Of a DNA stretch of 64,000 nucleotides, positions 1 to 12,330 are shown one piece after another (position 1 is the first letter of the stretch; each line of letters starts with the position of its first letter). Below the pieces are notes generated by a model. The model was not told where the DNA came from. It saw only the letters and a program-made list of their open reading frames with translations, and made no database searches. Origin of the DNA: Paraspadella gotoi (taxonomy: Eukaryota > Chaetognatha); the NCBI GenBank assembly GCA_051294375.1, contig CM119264.1, forward strand, positions 9,050,764 through 9,114,763, written 5' to 3'. The position numbers were made by a program, and so were the translations under genes.

Positions 1-93
1 TTGACGAGTGCATCCAAAGGATTGATTGAGATCTTCCCGGAGCGGCCTGGTTCTCAGTTGGTGTCGGATTTGCCTCCAGGGAAGGAATATTGA
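1..93 (+). CDS. possible 3'-terminal exon, product unknown
   Basis: The first 93 bases are open in frame 1 and end in TGA at 91-93, encoding about 30 residues that finish ...SDLPPGKEY. The stretch is richer in G+C than the DNA after it. No domain can be named from so few residues, the upstream part lies outside the window, and an open frame of this length can occur by chance. It is listed only because the composition changes sharply just after the stop. Confidence 0.2.
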   Translation: MTSASKGLIEIFPERPGSQLVSDLPPGKEY

Positions 94-930
94 TTTTCCG
101 ATGATTAGAATGCATCAGGTGTAAAACGGAGAGCGAGGCAGGGCAGGAAGAGGAAGAGGAAGAGAAAGAGAGAAAGGAGTCAGTTGATTTTAGGGAAAGT
201 CAATACATTCTTTCGCTACAATAATTATGTTTTTATCTCGCCAGAAGTCGTTGTTCGTTGTCGGAAGCATCGTCGTCGTTGTCGTCACGCTTTTTTTCTT
301 TTTTATATAAAAACTACTATAGTTTATATAAAGGCGACTACGGCTTAAGATTTTTATTTTACATAAAAACTACTACGAATTATGATTGATTTTTATAAAA
401 ATATGCTTTCAAGTTAATATATAAGTTAAAAAATTTTGATATGGCTTCTCATCTCTGAAATTGTTATATTCATATGGATTCAAATATTTTTTGTTTGAAT
501 TTCCTTCTCATTATGATTTACTGCAATATGCAAATTTGGAATATAATACTATACTGCAATATATAAATTGTATATATTATACTCCATTCTAATTTTACAT
601 ATTAAGTAAATCATAATATTGAGATATTCATACAAAAAATATTTAGATCCATATAAAATATGACAATTTAAAAATCTTGATGATGAAAAGCTATATGTAA
701 ATTTTAATACAAATAAAAATATACACTTTACAACTTCTAACAATAAAAAATTGTAACAAATTCCAATTGTAAATAATTGTAAAAAATGCTTGTTTTTCTT
801 TATTTCTTTTTTTAGTGCATTGATCACAAAATATTTAAAAAAAAAATATTGATGCGATGATAACCAAATGAATTGATGCGATGATAACCAAATATTGATG
901 CGATGATTCGCCCGTCTGGCGAAGATTAAA
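94..930. other. AT-rich intergenic DNA
   Basis: Purine-rich to about 180, then strongly AT-rich. Short open frames here are lysine, isoleucine and phenylalanine rich with no domain-like pattern. At 850-905 the phrase TTGATGCGATGATAACCAAAT is repeated in tandem three times in whole or part. No gene is seen. Confidence 0.6.
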
Positions 931-941
931 AATAAATTTTG

Positions 942-3880
942 TTATTCTGAATCCGTTTTAAACCTTCGCCGCCGTCGCCGACGCAGCAGCAAAGCGCCTT
1001 CTCCCGCGCCGCCCGACGCAGCCACACCGCCGCAGCCAGAGCCGACGCTGCTGTAGAGTTGGCAGCAGCGTTTGAAGAAGTAAGCGGCGTCGTACGCGCC
1101 GTAGGTTTTAAGAAGAAGGCCGCCAACGCCGGGAATTGCCAAGTAGCCGACGCCCTTGAAGAAGTTGAGAAATTCCGAGAAGCGACTCCAGATGGCGCCG
1201 CTCATCAAATCGATGAGGAGCGGCGCTCGGAGCACCAAAGAAATGCTGTAAGAGAAGAGATTGATGTCAGTTGGTCGGGTTGTTTAAGATTTAGGAATTT
1301 TATAGTGACTTTCTGTTATTACAAGCACCAAATTCTTGTACTATATTTTTTTTTTGGTAATTAGTTATTTGTTTAGTTCCCGTTCCAAACACAAGAACGA
1401 CACATTTTTCCATAAATTCTAATTCATTGATGCTCTCTCACAGCATAATATTGAATTCCCATATTAAAAAAATTTGAACAAGATAAACCGGCTGTTTTAA
1501 AATTTGTTTAAACCTGACAAATTTCCGTACCCCTAAAGAGGGACCATGAGCGACGGCAGGTAGATTGCAAATTGCCAGTAGGTGGCGAGGAAGGCCGGGC
1601 GATCAAATCCACAACGCCGAGAAGAAACAAATGAAGACGCCGATGAGACGCCTAGTGACGCTTAACGCCGAAAGTTTGAAATGAGGCCGACTAAGAGGAT
1701 ATAACCTGGAATTGCAAGAGGGAGAAAAAGAAATATAAATTGATCGAGATTAACCAATTTTATTTACTTTTCAATTCAATATTTATTTGCCTTAATAGTT
1801 TTAAGGGGCCCTCATTAATGGTGCAAGAAAAAGACGCTGTGAAAGTTATAAGCTATTAGAAGGTTGGAGTCTTAGCTACAAAAGAGAGATAGAAGGATTA
1901 AAGTAAAATGCATCACAATTGTATAATGTAAGGGGGAAGATTAGTTTATTTATTTTAATCTGTTAAAATTGTTATAAATTTTGCATCATGCAATTTATAT
2001 GTTTACTGTAAATGATTTTTAATTCTCTTTCTCGCGCTATTCACCCATCAAACCACTGCCCCCCACCTTTTCAATATTAAACTTTTTAAAAGCCGTCGTT
2101 AAATATTGCCAATCTTTTTGCTTGACCTTACCGACTGTATGCGAGCTTATCTTTTGACCCTCTAAACACGAGATTTTAGTGCTACCGGGAATTTGTGGGC
2201 CTAACTTTGAACACTTTATGGTCGGCCGTCCCCTCGAACGCTCGGATCACAACGGCACCCAACCCACCAAAGGCTCTCAACCCGAAACCTGCGTTCCGAA
2301 CGCGATAGAATTGAGTAGCGCCCGCTTGTATCTCCGTCACGACACGTTCTCTACGGCCAATGCCAGGCAGTAGATGGCAGACCAGTAGCCGCAGGGCACG
2401 GCAACTCATTTGGGTCAGGAGGTAAAGGAGAAAGACGGGGTCACGGAGGAGAAAAGGTTGAGGGCCTAAAACGGAGCAGTCGCTTGTAGGGTGGTAGGGG
2501 AGAAGGCTCCGCGGTTTGATTCCTTTACTGTCGGATTTCCTTGCAGTAGGTCGGGAACGTTAGAGTGTTAAGTATGTCGTTTTCCGACTGATGAGGAGTC
2601 GGAGACGGCTTCCGTGGTCGGTCGGTCGGTTTGGCCTTTTGTCGTCGACGAAATCTTCGAATCACCGAATAGTCGACGGAGCGATTGTCCGTTTTGACTG
2701 CGAAAGAAAATTTTGGGAAATAATGTTCTTTGGAAATTTGAATAGAAATAGAATAGAATAGATAATAAAATATCTCCATCAAATAAAATTATAAATTGGA
2801 AAAAATGATTAATCAAAGACTATTTGTGAAATTTTTTTAACAAACACCGTCAATATCAATTTTTAAAATCATTTTCCCCCATATCAACCTTTTCAAATCC
2901 CGCGTTGCCTCGACTCCCCCGTCGGGTAATTATGCTCGATAGGCCCTCGTCCACCGGCCACCACGAAAGTTACTCCCAAGAACCCGTCAATCCAAAGAGC
3001 ATCCCCCGTCGCTCTATATGGCCTCCGCCAACGCTCCAGCACCGGCGGCCCACGATGCCCGCCGATCCCGCCGCCGAAAGTAGACGATGCCAGTGGCCAT
3101 CTTCGTCAAACGGCGTTGAAAATACTGCGCTCACACGATGTTATGAAGCTGTAAAGGCGAAAGCCAGAGCCGATGCCGATAAGAAGGCCGAAAGTCAAGT
3201 AAAAACTGGCACCGTCGCCGCGTAGGCCGATCCGAGAGCAGCCGCCAACGAAAAGAGCGCCGCTACGAAGATGACGACGCGCGTGAGTGACGCCGCGGCG
3301 AATGACGGCGGCGGAGACGAAGGCCCAACATATCGTTGAGACACCCTGGGAAATATTATGATTGATATTAACATTTTTAATTGGCTAAAATTATATTAAA
3401 AGACAAAATGATTTTAATTAAGAATAGCATTCAATAATAATAACATTTAAGAAGTGATACAGAGAGTGGAGACAACATATACTTTTTTATTTTTCTAAAT
3501 TAAGTCATGATGAAACAATAGTTTAAAGTAAATGCATACTTTGTAAATTTGTCTAAGATTAAAATTTCATAATATCAAGACAAACTTGTTTCACATTTTT
3601 TAGCACAAAGTTTTAACGTAAAGTTACTTTGGTCACCAACATCAGAATGACAACAATATTTAGCTCACGATGGCGAGCGATGCCGACGCCGACGACGCGA
3701 TCGAATGGGCGTGGCCGGAAATTCCCGGTCGAGGACGAGGAAGAAATGATGCCGAACGCCTTCTCACAACGGCCGGAAGATGAGTTCCCAGAGGAAGCAG
3801 CCGAGAACGGCGAGCCAGCCGAGAGGCCGCCCTCCGCGGAAGGTAGCGTCGCGGATCACGAAGAATATCATTTTTTTTTT
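942..3880 (-). CDS. SLC16-type (monocarboxylate transporter-like) MFS carrier, exons with frame breaks
   Basis: Read on the minus strand, five exon-sized islands spell a 12-helix MFS carrier of the SLC16 family in the right order. Island 1 (about 3870-3640) has a GWLAVLGCFLWELIF helix and a KAFGII segment like MCT helix 1. Island 2 (about 3345-2900) has VFYLTFGLLIGIGSG, then a GGGIGG/GPPVLERW segment and a further helix, matching helices 3-6. Island 3 (about 2480-2180) has DPVFLLYLL and RALLNSIAFGTQVSG, matching helices 7-8. Island 4 (about 1735-1540) has GYILLVGLI and FLATYWQFAIYLPSLMV. Island 5 (1245-950, after a cttacag acceptor) has APLLIDLMSG, FFKGVGYLAIPGVGGLL and GAYDAAYFFKRCC, the helix 10-12 signature. 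Family members move lactate, pyruvate or other small acids, often with protons, across the plasma membrane; the substrate here is unknown. Every island needs one or more frame shifts, so this is either a decaying gene or a sequence with indel errors; the latter fits the rest of the window. Confidence 0.68.
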
Positions 3881-4019
3881 AATTGTTTTTTTGTTTTTTA
3901 ATTTTAGATACTTTGTAAAACTTTTTTTTTCCGTCTTAAGTTATAGTAATTAGTGTTTAACTTTGAGACTCGCAAATTGTCTGTCACAGAAGTGAATTCA
4001 TATAAACAAAGCGTATGCA

Positions 4020-4215
4020 ACAGCCGGGTTTGCCTGTGATCCCATTGGGATAGGGCATCTCACTTCCGACCCTCAGTGACGCCTCCAGTCACTGGCCGTT
4101 AACCCTAGACGGTCTCGCCTTTGCAACGCAGAAGGGAAGTTGTTTTAGGACTGTGGATCGGAACATTACGCCTGGGCATGGTGGTGTCCCCCTCTGAGCC
4201 AACGAATATATAATA
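4020..4215. repeat. dispersed repeat family B, copy 1
   Basis: The stretch GCCTGTGAT.CC...GGG.AT..CAC...CCCTCAGTGAC.GCCTCC...GTCACTGG recurs in the same orientation at about 14375-14545, in otherwise unrelated surroundings. CAGTGAC and GTCACTG within it form a short stem. Divergence and length suggest an old SINE or MITE remnant. No RNA polymerase III boxes were convincingly found. Confidence 0.5.
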
Positions 4216-4351
4216 CCGCCATGCGTCTTTTTTCTTTTTTCTGGCCATTTCAAACAGGGTCATTGGAAGTGGTATATAATTTTCGCCCTTTTTATTAATT
4301 TTCGTCGCTTTCTCTCCACTCTCTTTACTTCTCAACCACCGTTAAGAGATA

Positions 4352-4380
4352 CTTTCTAAAAATCGCTGATTTTTAGAAAG
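4352..4380. repeat. perfect short hairpin
   Basis: Arms CTTTCTAAAAATC and GATTTTTAGAAAG are perfect inverted repeats of 13 bases around a 3-base loop (GCT). It lies upstream of the SLC16 gene, in AT-rich DNA without a neighbouring coding exon. It may be a cruciform-prone sequence or a terminator-like stem; the function is unknown. Confidence 0.75.
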
Positions 4381-4633
4381 AAATTTAACCGGTTGTTTTG
4401 TCCTGTCCCGTCACATTCGCTCTTGTTTCGCGCTTGAATATAATGAAAGTAAAGCGCCCTGTTTTTTTTATTCTGAAAAGATAAATTAATTCATAATGGA
4501 TATTTTTTTTTTAACAATAAAAAAAAAAATTTCGTCGATCTAAATTAAAATTTAGGTTTGATTTTCAATGTTTGTGTTATGCAAAACTTTTTGTTTCTTA
4601 CGGAAAAATATTCAACTTTAAATAAGTAGAATA

Positions 4634-4721
4634 TAAGTTTGAGTTTTATTTGCAACAACGATTTTATTAGTACGTCCTTATGTACTAATAAAATGCGTTG
4701 TTGGCAAATAACTCAAACTTA
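4634..4721. repeat. foldback element, 88 bp
   Basis: Left arm TAAGTTTGAGTTTTATTTGC... and right arm ...GCAAATAACTCAAACTTA pair over about 38 bases with very few mismatches. The arms flank an 8-base loop (GTCCTTAT), and GTAC sits at the top of both arms. This shape is typical of a tiny MITE or foldback transposon remnant. No clear target-site duplication is seen. Confidence 0.65.
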
Positions 4722-5940
4722 AATTTCTTACTAATCCAAACACAACGAAAAGAAGGAAAATTCGCTATAAACTTTAAATAAAAAACAGGGTTGTTAGTCA
4801 GCAATATTTGTCCTTAAATCTAAAAATTAAAAGATCAAAATTTTAAGCAGGTCGGGAAAAACCGTTTTTTTTATTGCTCAAACTTTCAAAAAAAACGATA
4901 TCAATCCGCCAAATAATTAATAACCGGTTTAATCAATCCACTTCGAACAAAAATTGGAAAGAAAGAACTATGGGAGGGGGAGAAGCAATCTCTATAAAAA
5001 TTTCTGCTTGTGGGGGCTGTTTTTAATAATACGTAGTAAGGGTTAATTACGAGATATTTAAACAAAAAAAGCCAAAAAAGAAATTAACAATTCTTGCGTA
5101 CTTCGATACATAACTAATAATATGCAATGAGAATAAAAATATTTTCAACAAAACGTTTGAAATATCAAGTATTTTATAGATCTTTTGATGTTTAACGATT
5201 TTAATTAATATCGATACAGCATTATTGCAATTCAAGTATCAAAATTTATTACTTATTTTGAGCTGCCTTTAATTTTTCTGACTCTATGAGAGCGACGACC
5301 GAGAATTCACGAAGTTTTAAAAATGTTTATTGATATTGAAATAATTGGCGACGATGTAATATAAAACAGTTCCAAGTTTAAAAAACGTTAAAAACACTTT
5401 AAAAACAACACCTTAAAAAGCAACTGCAACGTTCGACAACGTCGAGGCTTAACGAGGCAAACTGCCTCTCACTTTTCCTAAATTTCAAAGTTAAAAATAA
5501 CCCCCGATATTTGCTTTCCTTCTTCATATTAATCGTTGTCGTCGTCGTCGCGACGTTTCCGTCCGCGAATCAGGAACTTGGGACTGCGATGTCGAAATCT
5601 TGCCGTCGAACGTTGAGCCGTCCTGCCCTACGGCGACGCTCCGCGTTGCGCACCGCGAACGCCAATAGCAACTTACATATACAAAGGATAAGGAAACGGG
5701 TAAATATAATGAAAATACAGCTCTATATGGGCTGTAGCACCAAATTGTTAAATGCCCCATCCCAATTAACAGTTTGGTAACCACAATGTCTGAAACCCCG
5801 GGCTTATGAATTAGAGGCTTATGAATTGGCTCTAACAAAAACGCATGAACGGTTAATTGATTAAGTTCCTCAGTCTCTTCGGAGGCGGGGTGTAAATCTC
5901 AAACAGCTGCCGACAATATTTAAGGAAAAACCCATGGATT
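4722..5940. other. intergenic, no supported gene
   Basis: AT-rich DNA. A GC-richer island at 5520-5690 is open in several frames on both strands, with arginine and serine-rich translations that do not resemble a domain. It lies upstream of the minus-strand SLC16 exons and could be a 5' exon or promoter, but nothing proves this. Confidence 0.4.
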
Positions 5941-5944
5941 TCTA

Positions 5945-6140
5945 GGGGGCGAAATCTGGATGAGATTTTTAATCTGCGAATAAAGGTGACGCGTGAGACA
6001 CGCGCAGGAGTCTTGATCATGCTGCCTGAAACTAAACAAGCGAGGTCCTATTCATAGGCGAGTGGGTAAAATTTAATAGGTCCAATGATTCTGCAAGCTG
6101 ATTGGGTCGATTCCGGTTCCATGCTTGACCGAGGTTGGAA
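5945..6140 (+). repeat. dispersed repeat family A, copy 1
   Basis: A stretch of about 190 bases shares ordered blocks with 63560-63760: GGATGAGATTTT, GAATAAAGGTGACG, AGTCTTGATCAATGCTGC, CTGAAACTA, GTGGGTAAAATTTA, TCCAATGATTCTGCAAGC and TTGG.TCGATTCCGGTTTCATGCTTGACC, in the same order and orientation. The two copies lie 57 kb apart in unrelated DNA, so this is an interspersed element. It has no coding frame. Confidence 0.7.
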
Positions 6141-6639
6141 TGCGTATCTGCTGCCTACAAGAAAAAAGTTATATATATGTAAATACTCGAATGTTAGGAA
6201 TGTTACACTAATTTTCCATGACCATCAATTTCGCCTTTTACTCACATAAGCATGGTAACTAAGTAATTTCAAACCTATTAAATATTTTAGGCCAAAACAT
6301 GTAAATAACCTTTTTTTCTAGCTGGCGAAATTTGGTAGCGGCGATTCAGTTTCCATATTTTTTTACAGTATAATTTGTAGCAGGCAATCGATGCCAAGCA
6401 AAACCAAATTGGTCTAAATCTCATCCAACAAGCTGAATTCAAGGCAGAGACCTTGTTTCTGGTTTTGTAGGCTCAATTTTTATCCAGGTTTAAATCCCAA
6501 GTCAGGTCTAGATTCAATTCCGAGTCCTGGTTTCGAAAAAGACGACGCGATATTCCTCGTCCTGCAAGGCGACGGAATTTTCGTTTCGAGACGAAAAGGC
6601 GAAGCGAAGATTCGTCGCTGGAGAATTTCGTGCCCCCTT

Positions 6640-8372
6640 CCGGCCCTTAGTGGCTTACCTTCTCTCCTAATCCCACTTTCATTTCTTCTTTTTTCATTTT
6701 CCTCTACATTTTATAACATTCTTTGCTTTGGCAATTCTATTTTTCTTTCTTTACTTCAATTTCTTCTTTTTTTAAATTTTTTTTAAATCTAATTTTTTTC
6801 ATAATCTTTTCTCTTTAAATTTGATATCATTTCTTTTTTTCCTTTCTCTACGCTTTTCCGTTCGCTCTCGTCTTTTTTTTCCCACTTCCTCTCTCTCTCT
6901 CTCTTCCTCTCTCTCTCTTCTCTCTCCTTCTCTTCTCTTCTTCTCTCTCATTGAATTTCCTTCTTCTTCTCGTTTTTAATTATTCTTTCTTTCGTTTTAT
7001 GTTCTCGTGTTTTTTATAACCTCTATTTTTCCATCCTTTTCTGTTTTCCCCTTTTATTTTTTTTTTTCCGTTTCTTTCTCTCCGTTTTTTACCGGGTTCG
7101 AAAAGCCTACCGTTAATTTACTCTCCTCTTCTTCGTCAGTTTTGAAATTATTAGTTAATTAGTCACTAAATGTGTATACAACTTTAATCTTTTTTTTTTT
7201 TTAACTTTTTTTTCGCGTCATTTTTTGCCCTCATTTTTCTTTTATGAAAGAGAACGGACTCGCGTTTTCCGTTTTTTTGTTTTCTCTCTCCTAATTTGGT
7301 CTCTAACCGCAAACTCGAGTGACCGGGACTAAACATTTTCAACCTCACTCGCTGAGGCTTACATAAATTCTTTAACCCAACCAAACCTGCTGCAGCTTCA
7401 CTTCCCGCACCTCTGTCCGCCCATCCCGAATCACGCCCCTTTACCACCTACAAAGCTCAAACCGCTTTTTCCCATCCCTGCTCTCCTCTTTGGGTCGCTC
7501 GCTCACAGAAATGGCTGTTCACTTTATCTCTCCCCTCATTTCCATTTCCTCTTCTACTCTTCGGCCGATAGCGTCTCTCCGTCACCTGCTCTCAATTTCA
7601 CTTCGCTGCCTTCACTGCCTTCGCTGCCTTCCTATTTCCTTCTCTTAGCGTCTCCGTGTTATCTGCTCTAGATTCGCTTCACTGCCGCCTTCTCTTCACG
7701 ACTGGGAACTCACCTCAACTCGTTTTTTAAAGCATATTACTTAATACTTATAGTTTAAAATTATTACTGGTAGAGATCTAGTGCTGTGTGTACTGTGTAC
7801 TGTGTACACTGCTCTCAAAATACTTTTCTTCTCTTATATTTTTTCTTAGTTCTTTGCCTTTGGCTAATTTTCTTATCTCAAAATTAATTTTTCTCTCTTG
7901 CTCCTTTTCTCTTCAATTCACCTTCATTAACTCCTTAATTGCCTTTCTTCCTTTTCTTTTTTTTTTCCTTTTAATAAGTCACTTCGGGGTTCATTTCCTA
8001 CTTGTTCCTTCTGTTTTCCTCCTAAAACTATTAACCTACAACACGCTAACCTAAAGTATTTTCCCCTCTTTCGTCTTAAATGCATGCAATTGCCAATAAG
8101 TTATTGTAAGAAGATTCAATAGAAGCACGCTAATGGCACGGCAGGAGTACAGAAACGATATAAAAAAATTCTCACCACCTATTATTTCCTGGATTTATCT
8201 TAATTTATTCTTCCAGTAAATAAACTTTCTTCATTCATTACTTACCTAAACTTGATTGTAATTCTCGCTTCGTTTTCCTCCTTTCATCCGAAGTCCACTC
8301 CCGCCAGTCTCACTCTTACTTACCCGCCGTTCCGGGTTCTTTTTTCGACTTAACCTACTTTTCTCTCTTTCA

Positions 8373-8403
<31 letters not shown>

Positions 8404-8729
8404 CTCTCAGCAGTGATGCTAATGCAGCGTCAAACACGGGCTCTAGTTTACAGCCCCTCCTTCGGCCCACGAGACCATGAATCGTCTTTGGCAACCTGCG
8501 TCAAAAAAACTGTTGCTCCCTGTGTCGCTTCACGACGGATTCTTTCTCAACCCCTTCCTGCTCTTCTATCGTCCTCCCTCCTTGACGCACTACGTACTTT
8601 TCTTACCCCCTCACCTCCCAGGTTTGGGCCCTCGTGCGTCGAGTCGGGCGACGCGTTTCCGGATGAGAGAGAAAAAAAGGGGCTAACGTTCTAGAAATTC
8701 TATCGCTCGCTAATCGTCGTCGTCGTCGT
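6640..8729. other. pyrimidine-rich intergenic tract, no supported gene
   Basis: The plus strand is strongly T+C rich from about 6650 to 8600, with (CT)n runs near 6890-6950 and 8370-8400 and many TTTCT/TTCTT words. At 7575-7700 the words TTCACTGCC, TTCGCTGCC and CGTCTCCGT recur, suggesting a decayed minisatellite. Open frames here are serine, leucine and phenylalanine low-complexity artefacts of the composition. Confidence 0.5.
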
Positions 8730-9363
8730 NNNNNNNNNNNNNNNNNNNNNNNNNNNNNNNNNNNNNNNNNNNNNNNNNNNNNNNNNNNNNNNNNNNNNNN
8801 NNNNNNNNNNNNNNNNNNNNNNNNNNNNNNNNNNNNNNNNNNNNNNNNNNNNNNNNNNNNNNNNNNNNNNNNNNNNNNNNNNNNNNNNNNNNNNNNNNNN
8901 NNNNNNNNNNNNNNNNNNNNNNNNNNNNNNNNNNNNNNNNNNNNNNNNNNNNNNNNNNNNNNNNNNNNNNNNNNNNNNNNNNNNNNNNNNNNNNNNNNNN
9001 NNNNNNNNNNNNNNNNNNNNNNNNNNNNNNNNNNNNNNNNNNNNNNNNNNNNNNNNNNNNNNNNNNNNNNNNNNNNNNNNNNNNNNNNNNNNNNNNNNNN
9101 NNNNNNNNNNNNNNNNNNNNNNNNNNNNNNNNNNNNNNNNNNNNNNNNNNNNNNNNNNNNNNNNNNNNNNNNNNNNNNNNNNNNNNNNNNNNNNNNNNNN
9201 NNNNNNNNNNNNNNNNNNNNNNNNNNNNNNNNNNNNNNNNNNNNNNNNNNNNNNNNNNNNNNNNNNNNNNNNNNNNNNNNNNNNNNNNNNNNNNNNNNNN
9301 NNNNNNNNNNNNNNNNNNNNNNNNNNNNNNNNNNNNNNNNNNNNNNNNNNNNNNNNNNNNNNN
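8730..9363. other. assembly gap (634 N)
   Basis: A run of N follows a (CGT)n stretch. Reading frames that cross it are meaningless. Confidence 0.99.
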
Positions 9364-10151
9364 ACAAGAGAGAAGGATTTATTGGCAACATAATTAAATA
9401 AACATACGCGCGTTATATACGTGATCTCTTCCCACGAGTATTCGCTCAGAAGACCTCGAGGATTAATGTTTATCAAAGGCAAACGAAAGACGCGTGAACG
9501 AAATCGTCAGAATGATTGGGAAGTGTTGAGGGACCTCATGACCTAAAAAACAATGGGCAATTAGACATGCTGACCTGTATTAAATGAACCGCACGTAACT
9601 ATGAGTAATGACTTAAGTACTTACAAACAACCGAACGACCCGACTGTCTAGAGATGAAGAGTAGAAATGTTCATTTTATGTCGTTCAAACATTTGCCATG
9701 TGTCGGATGCGAACAAAAGTGTCTTTTTGATCGCGATGTCGTTCCGAGAATGCCTTGCAAGTCATTGACTTCGTCGTCGACGACGGAGGATGAGCGACGA
9801 CGAATACCATACCTGTTAACGGTGTTGACCTCCTTTGACGTTGGGACGATGCGCCGGACACTTTGACATAACGCCAGTCTTTATGACGTAGCGCCATCCG
9901 CCAAGATGTAATTCTTGACGCGGCGAAATAACATAACGTAAGAAAACAAAAAGAAACAAAAAAAAAAAAAACGAAAGAAAACATTGAATATCATTCGTCT
10001 TCGAATAACGCGTCCTCGATTCGCTTCCGCTCCGTCGCCCGAAGGCAGTTTGCGCCTCCATTAGCGAAGAAGCGGAAAAGTGCAAAAAGTGAGAAAAGCG
10101 CAATTTCCAATGCAAAGAGGAAATTTCTGACGCGACGCAATGTTTTTTTTT
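9364..10151. other. intergenic, no supported gene
   Basis: Mixed composition with several TGACG and CGTCG words. Short overlapping open frames occur on both strands, none with a recognisable pattern. It ends in a T-run at the next gap. Confidence 0.4.
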
Positions 10152-10394
10152 NNNNNNNNNNNNNNNNNNNNNNNNNNNNNNNNNNNNNNNNNNNNNNNNN
10201 NNNNNNNNNNNNNNNNNNNNNNNNNNNNNNNNNNNNNNNNNNNNNNNNNNNNNNNNNNNNNNNNNNNNNNNNNNNNNNNNNNNNNNNNNNNNNNNNNNNN
10301 NNNNNNNNNNNNNNNNNNNNNNNNNNNNNNNNNNNNNNNNNNNNNNNNNNNNNNNNNNNNNNNNNNNNNNNNNNNNNNNNNNNNNNNNNNNNNN
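10152..10394. other. assembly gap (243 N)
   Basis: A run of N between a poly-T and a (GA)n microsatellite; both edges are difficult templates, which probably explains the gap. Confidence 0.99.
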
Positions 10395-10431
<37 letters not shown>

Positions 10432-10780
10432 CCGGAAAGAGGCGCTTTCCGATTGTGGTTGTTAAAAACGAGTCCTTTTGAAACTTTGTTTGGTCTATTT
10501 GATCTTTTATTTTAAAAATTAAACTTTAAAGTGAACCAATCGGGGATTTTCTTTAAATATGACGTTGCTGAGCGACGAAAAGAAAAAGAAATCCCGGAAA
10601 ATGGTCTCTCTATCCTTAGGAATTTTTTAATATATTATGAGAGAGAGACAAAAAAAGAAACGGAAGAGAGAATGAGAGAGAGACGAGAAGAGGGGAGAGA
10701 TGGAGAAGAGAGAGAGAAGAGGAGAGAGAGAGAGAGGAGAGGTAGAGAGAGGAGGAGAGACGGGCGAAAAAAAATCGATA
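10395..10780. repeat. (GA)n microsatellite and GA-rich tract
   Basis: A pure (GA)n run at 10395-10428 is followed by an interrupted GAGAGA/GGAGAG tract at 10640-10765. Its translations (repeating RE/ER) are artefacts. Confidence 0.9.
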
Positions 10781-10864
10781 ACGATATGAAGAAATAGTGC
10801 CACAAAGAGCTTCGTAGATACTGACAACGACGGACGACGACGACGAAAATGAATCGGCATCGGA

Positions 10865-11021
10865 AAAGAATAAAAAATCATGAGGAAACCTCGAGGTCAC
10901 AGTTGACGACTAAAGACGATGACGAAGACTGCAATAACGACGACGATGACGAAGATGACGAAAAAGACGCCTAGAGAGTTCTCCAGCTTTGCAAAGCCGT
11001 CAGAGAGATGATGACGACGAC

Positions 11022-11059
<38 letters not shown>

Positions 11060-11314
11060 CGGACGAGATCTTTCGACATTTGATCGTTTTAAGAATTCGT
11101 CTTTGTGGTTTTCGTCACCCGTCCGGAGAGAAATGCGTGAGGTTCTAGCAATGCAATTTCATTAGTCACGACTTAAGTTAAACTAGGGAGCAATTAATCA
11201 ATAATTATGTCCTTTTATTATTACTTCACTTCAGTATTTATTATATTATTATATTATTATATTATATTATATTATTTATTTATTATTAATATTATTTATT
11301 ATTTAGTTATTTAG

Positions 11315-11381
<67 letters not shown>

Positions 11382-12299
11382 TGTATTATTTATTATTTAT
11401 TTAATTTATTTATTTTTTTTTATTCATTCATTCCTTTCTTTTTTTTGTTTTCTTTATTTCTTTCGTTATTTTTTTCTTTCTTTCTTTCTTTCTTTCTTTC
11501 GTTTCTCTCTTTTTTAAACTTTTTGGTTCACTAAATCTGCTTGATATAGATTCAAAGGTTTGTTTTTTTTCTATATACATCAACGTTTTCTCACAGCTTG
11601 CAAAATCAATTCGATGACAGTTTTTTCCCTCGCCATCACCCAGCGTTCACGACGGTGGATCAAGTTTCTGGGTTTTTCTGCCAACAAAAAAATAAAAAAA
11701 GCTAATACTTCAGCGAAAAGTGAGAGAGAGGGAGATAGAAANNNNNNNNNNNNNNNNNNNNNNNNNCCGCAAAGTAATCTCTCTCCTTCATCTTCGCTCT
11801 TTCTCTCTCTCCTCATCGTCTCTCTGCCCAATCTCTCTCATCTCTCATCTCTCTCTCATACTCATCTCATCTCTCTCTCTCTCTCTCTTCTCTTAATTCT
11901 GTTTCTATCTCCCTCTCTCTCACTTATTCGCTGAAGTATTAGCTTTTTTATTTATTTATGTTGGCAGAAAAAAACCCAGAAACTTGAATCCACACGTCGT
12001 GAACGCTGGGTGAATGGCGAGGGAAAAAACTGTCACTACGAATTGTTTTGCAAGCTGTGAAGAAAACGTATGATGTATAAGAAAAAAAACAAACCTTTGA
12101 ATCTATATCAAGCAGATTTAGTGAACCAAAAAGTTTAAAAAAGAGAGAAACGAAAGAAAGAAAGAAAGAAAAGAAAAGAAAAGAAAGAAGAAAGAAAGAA
12201 AGAAAGAAAAAAGAAAAGGAAAAGAAAGAAAGAAAGAAAGAAAGGAAGGAATGAATAAATAAAAAAAAATAAATTAAATAAAATAATAAATAATACATA

Positions 12300-12330
<31 letters not shown>

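Noticed and set aside
10897-11079. A histidine-rich minus-strand ORF
   Set aside because: It is the translation of a (GAT)n/(ATC)n trinucleotide run inside the inverted duplication.
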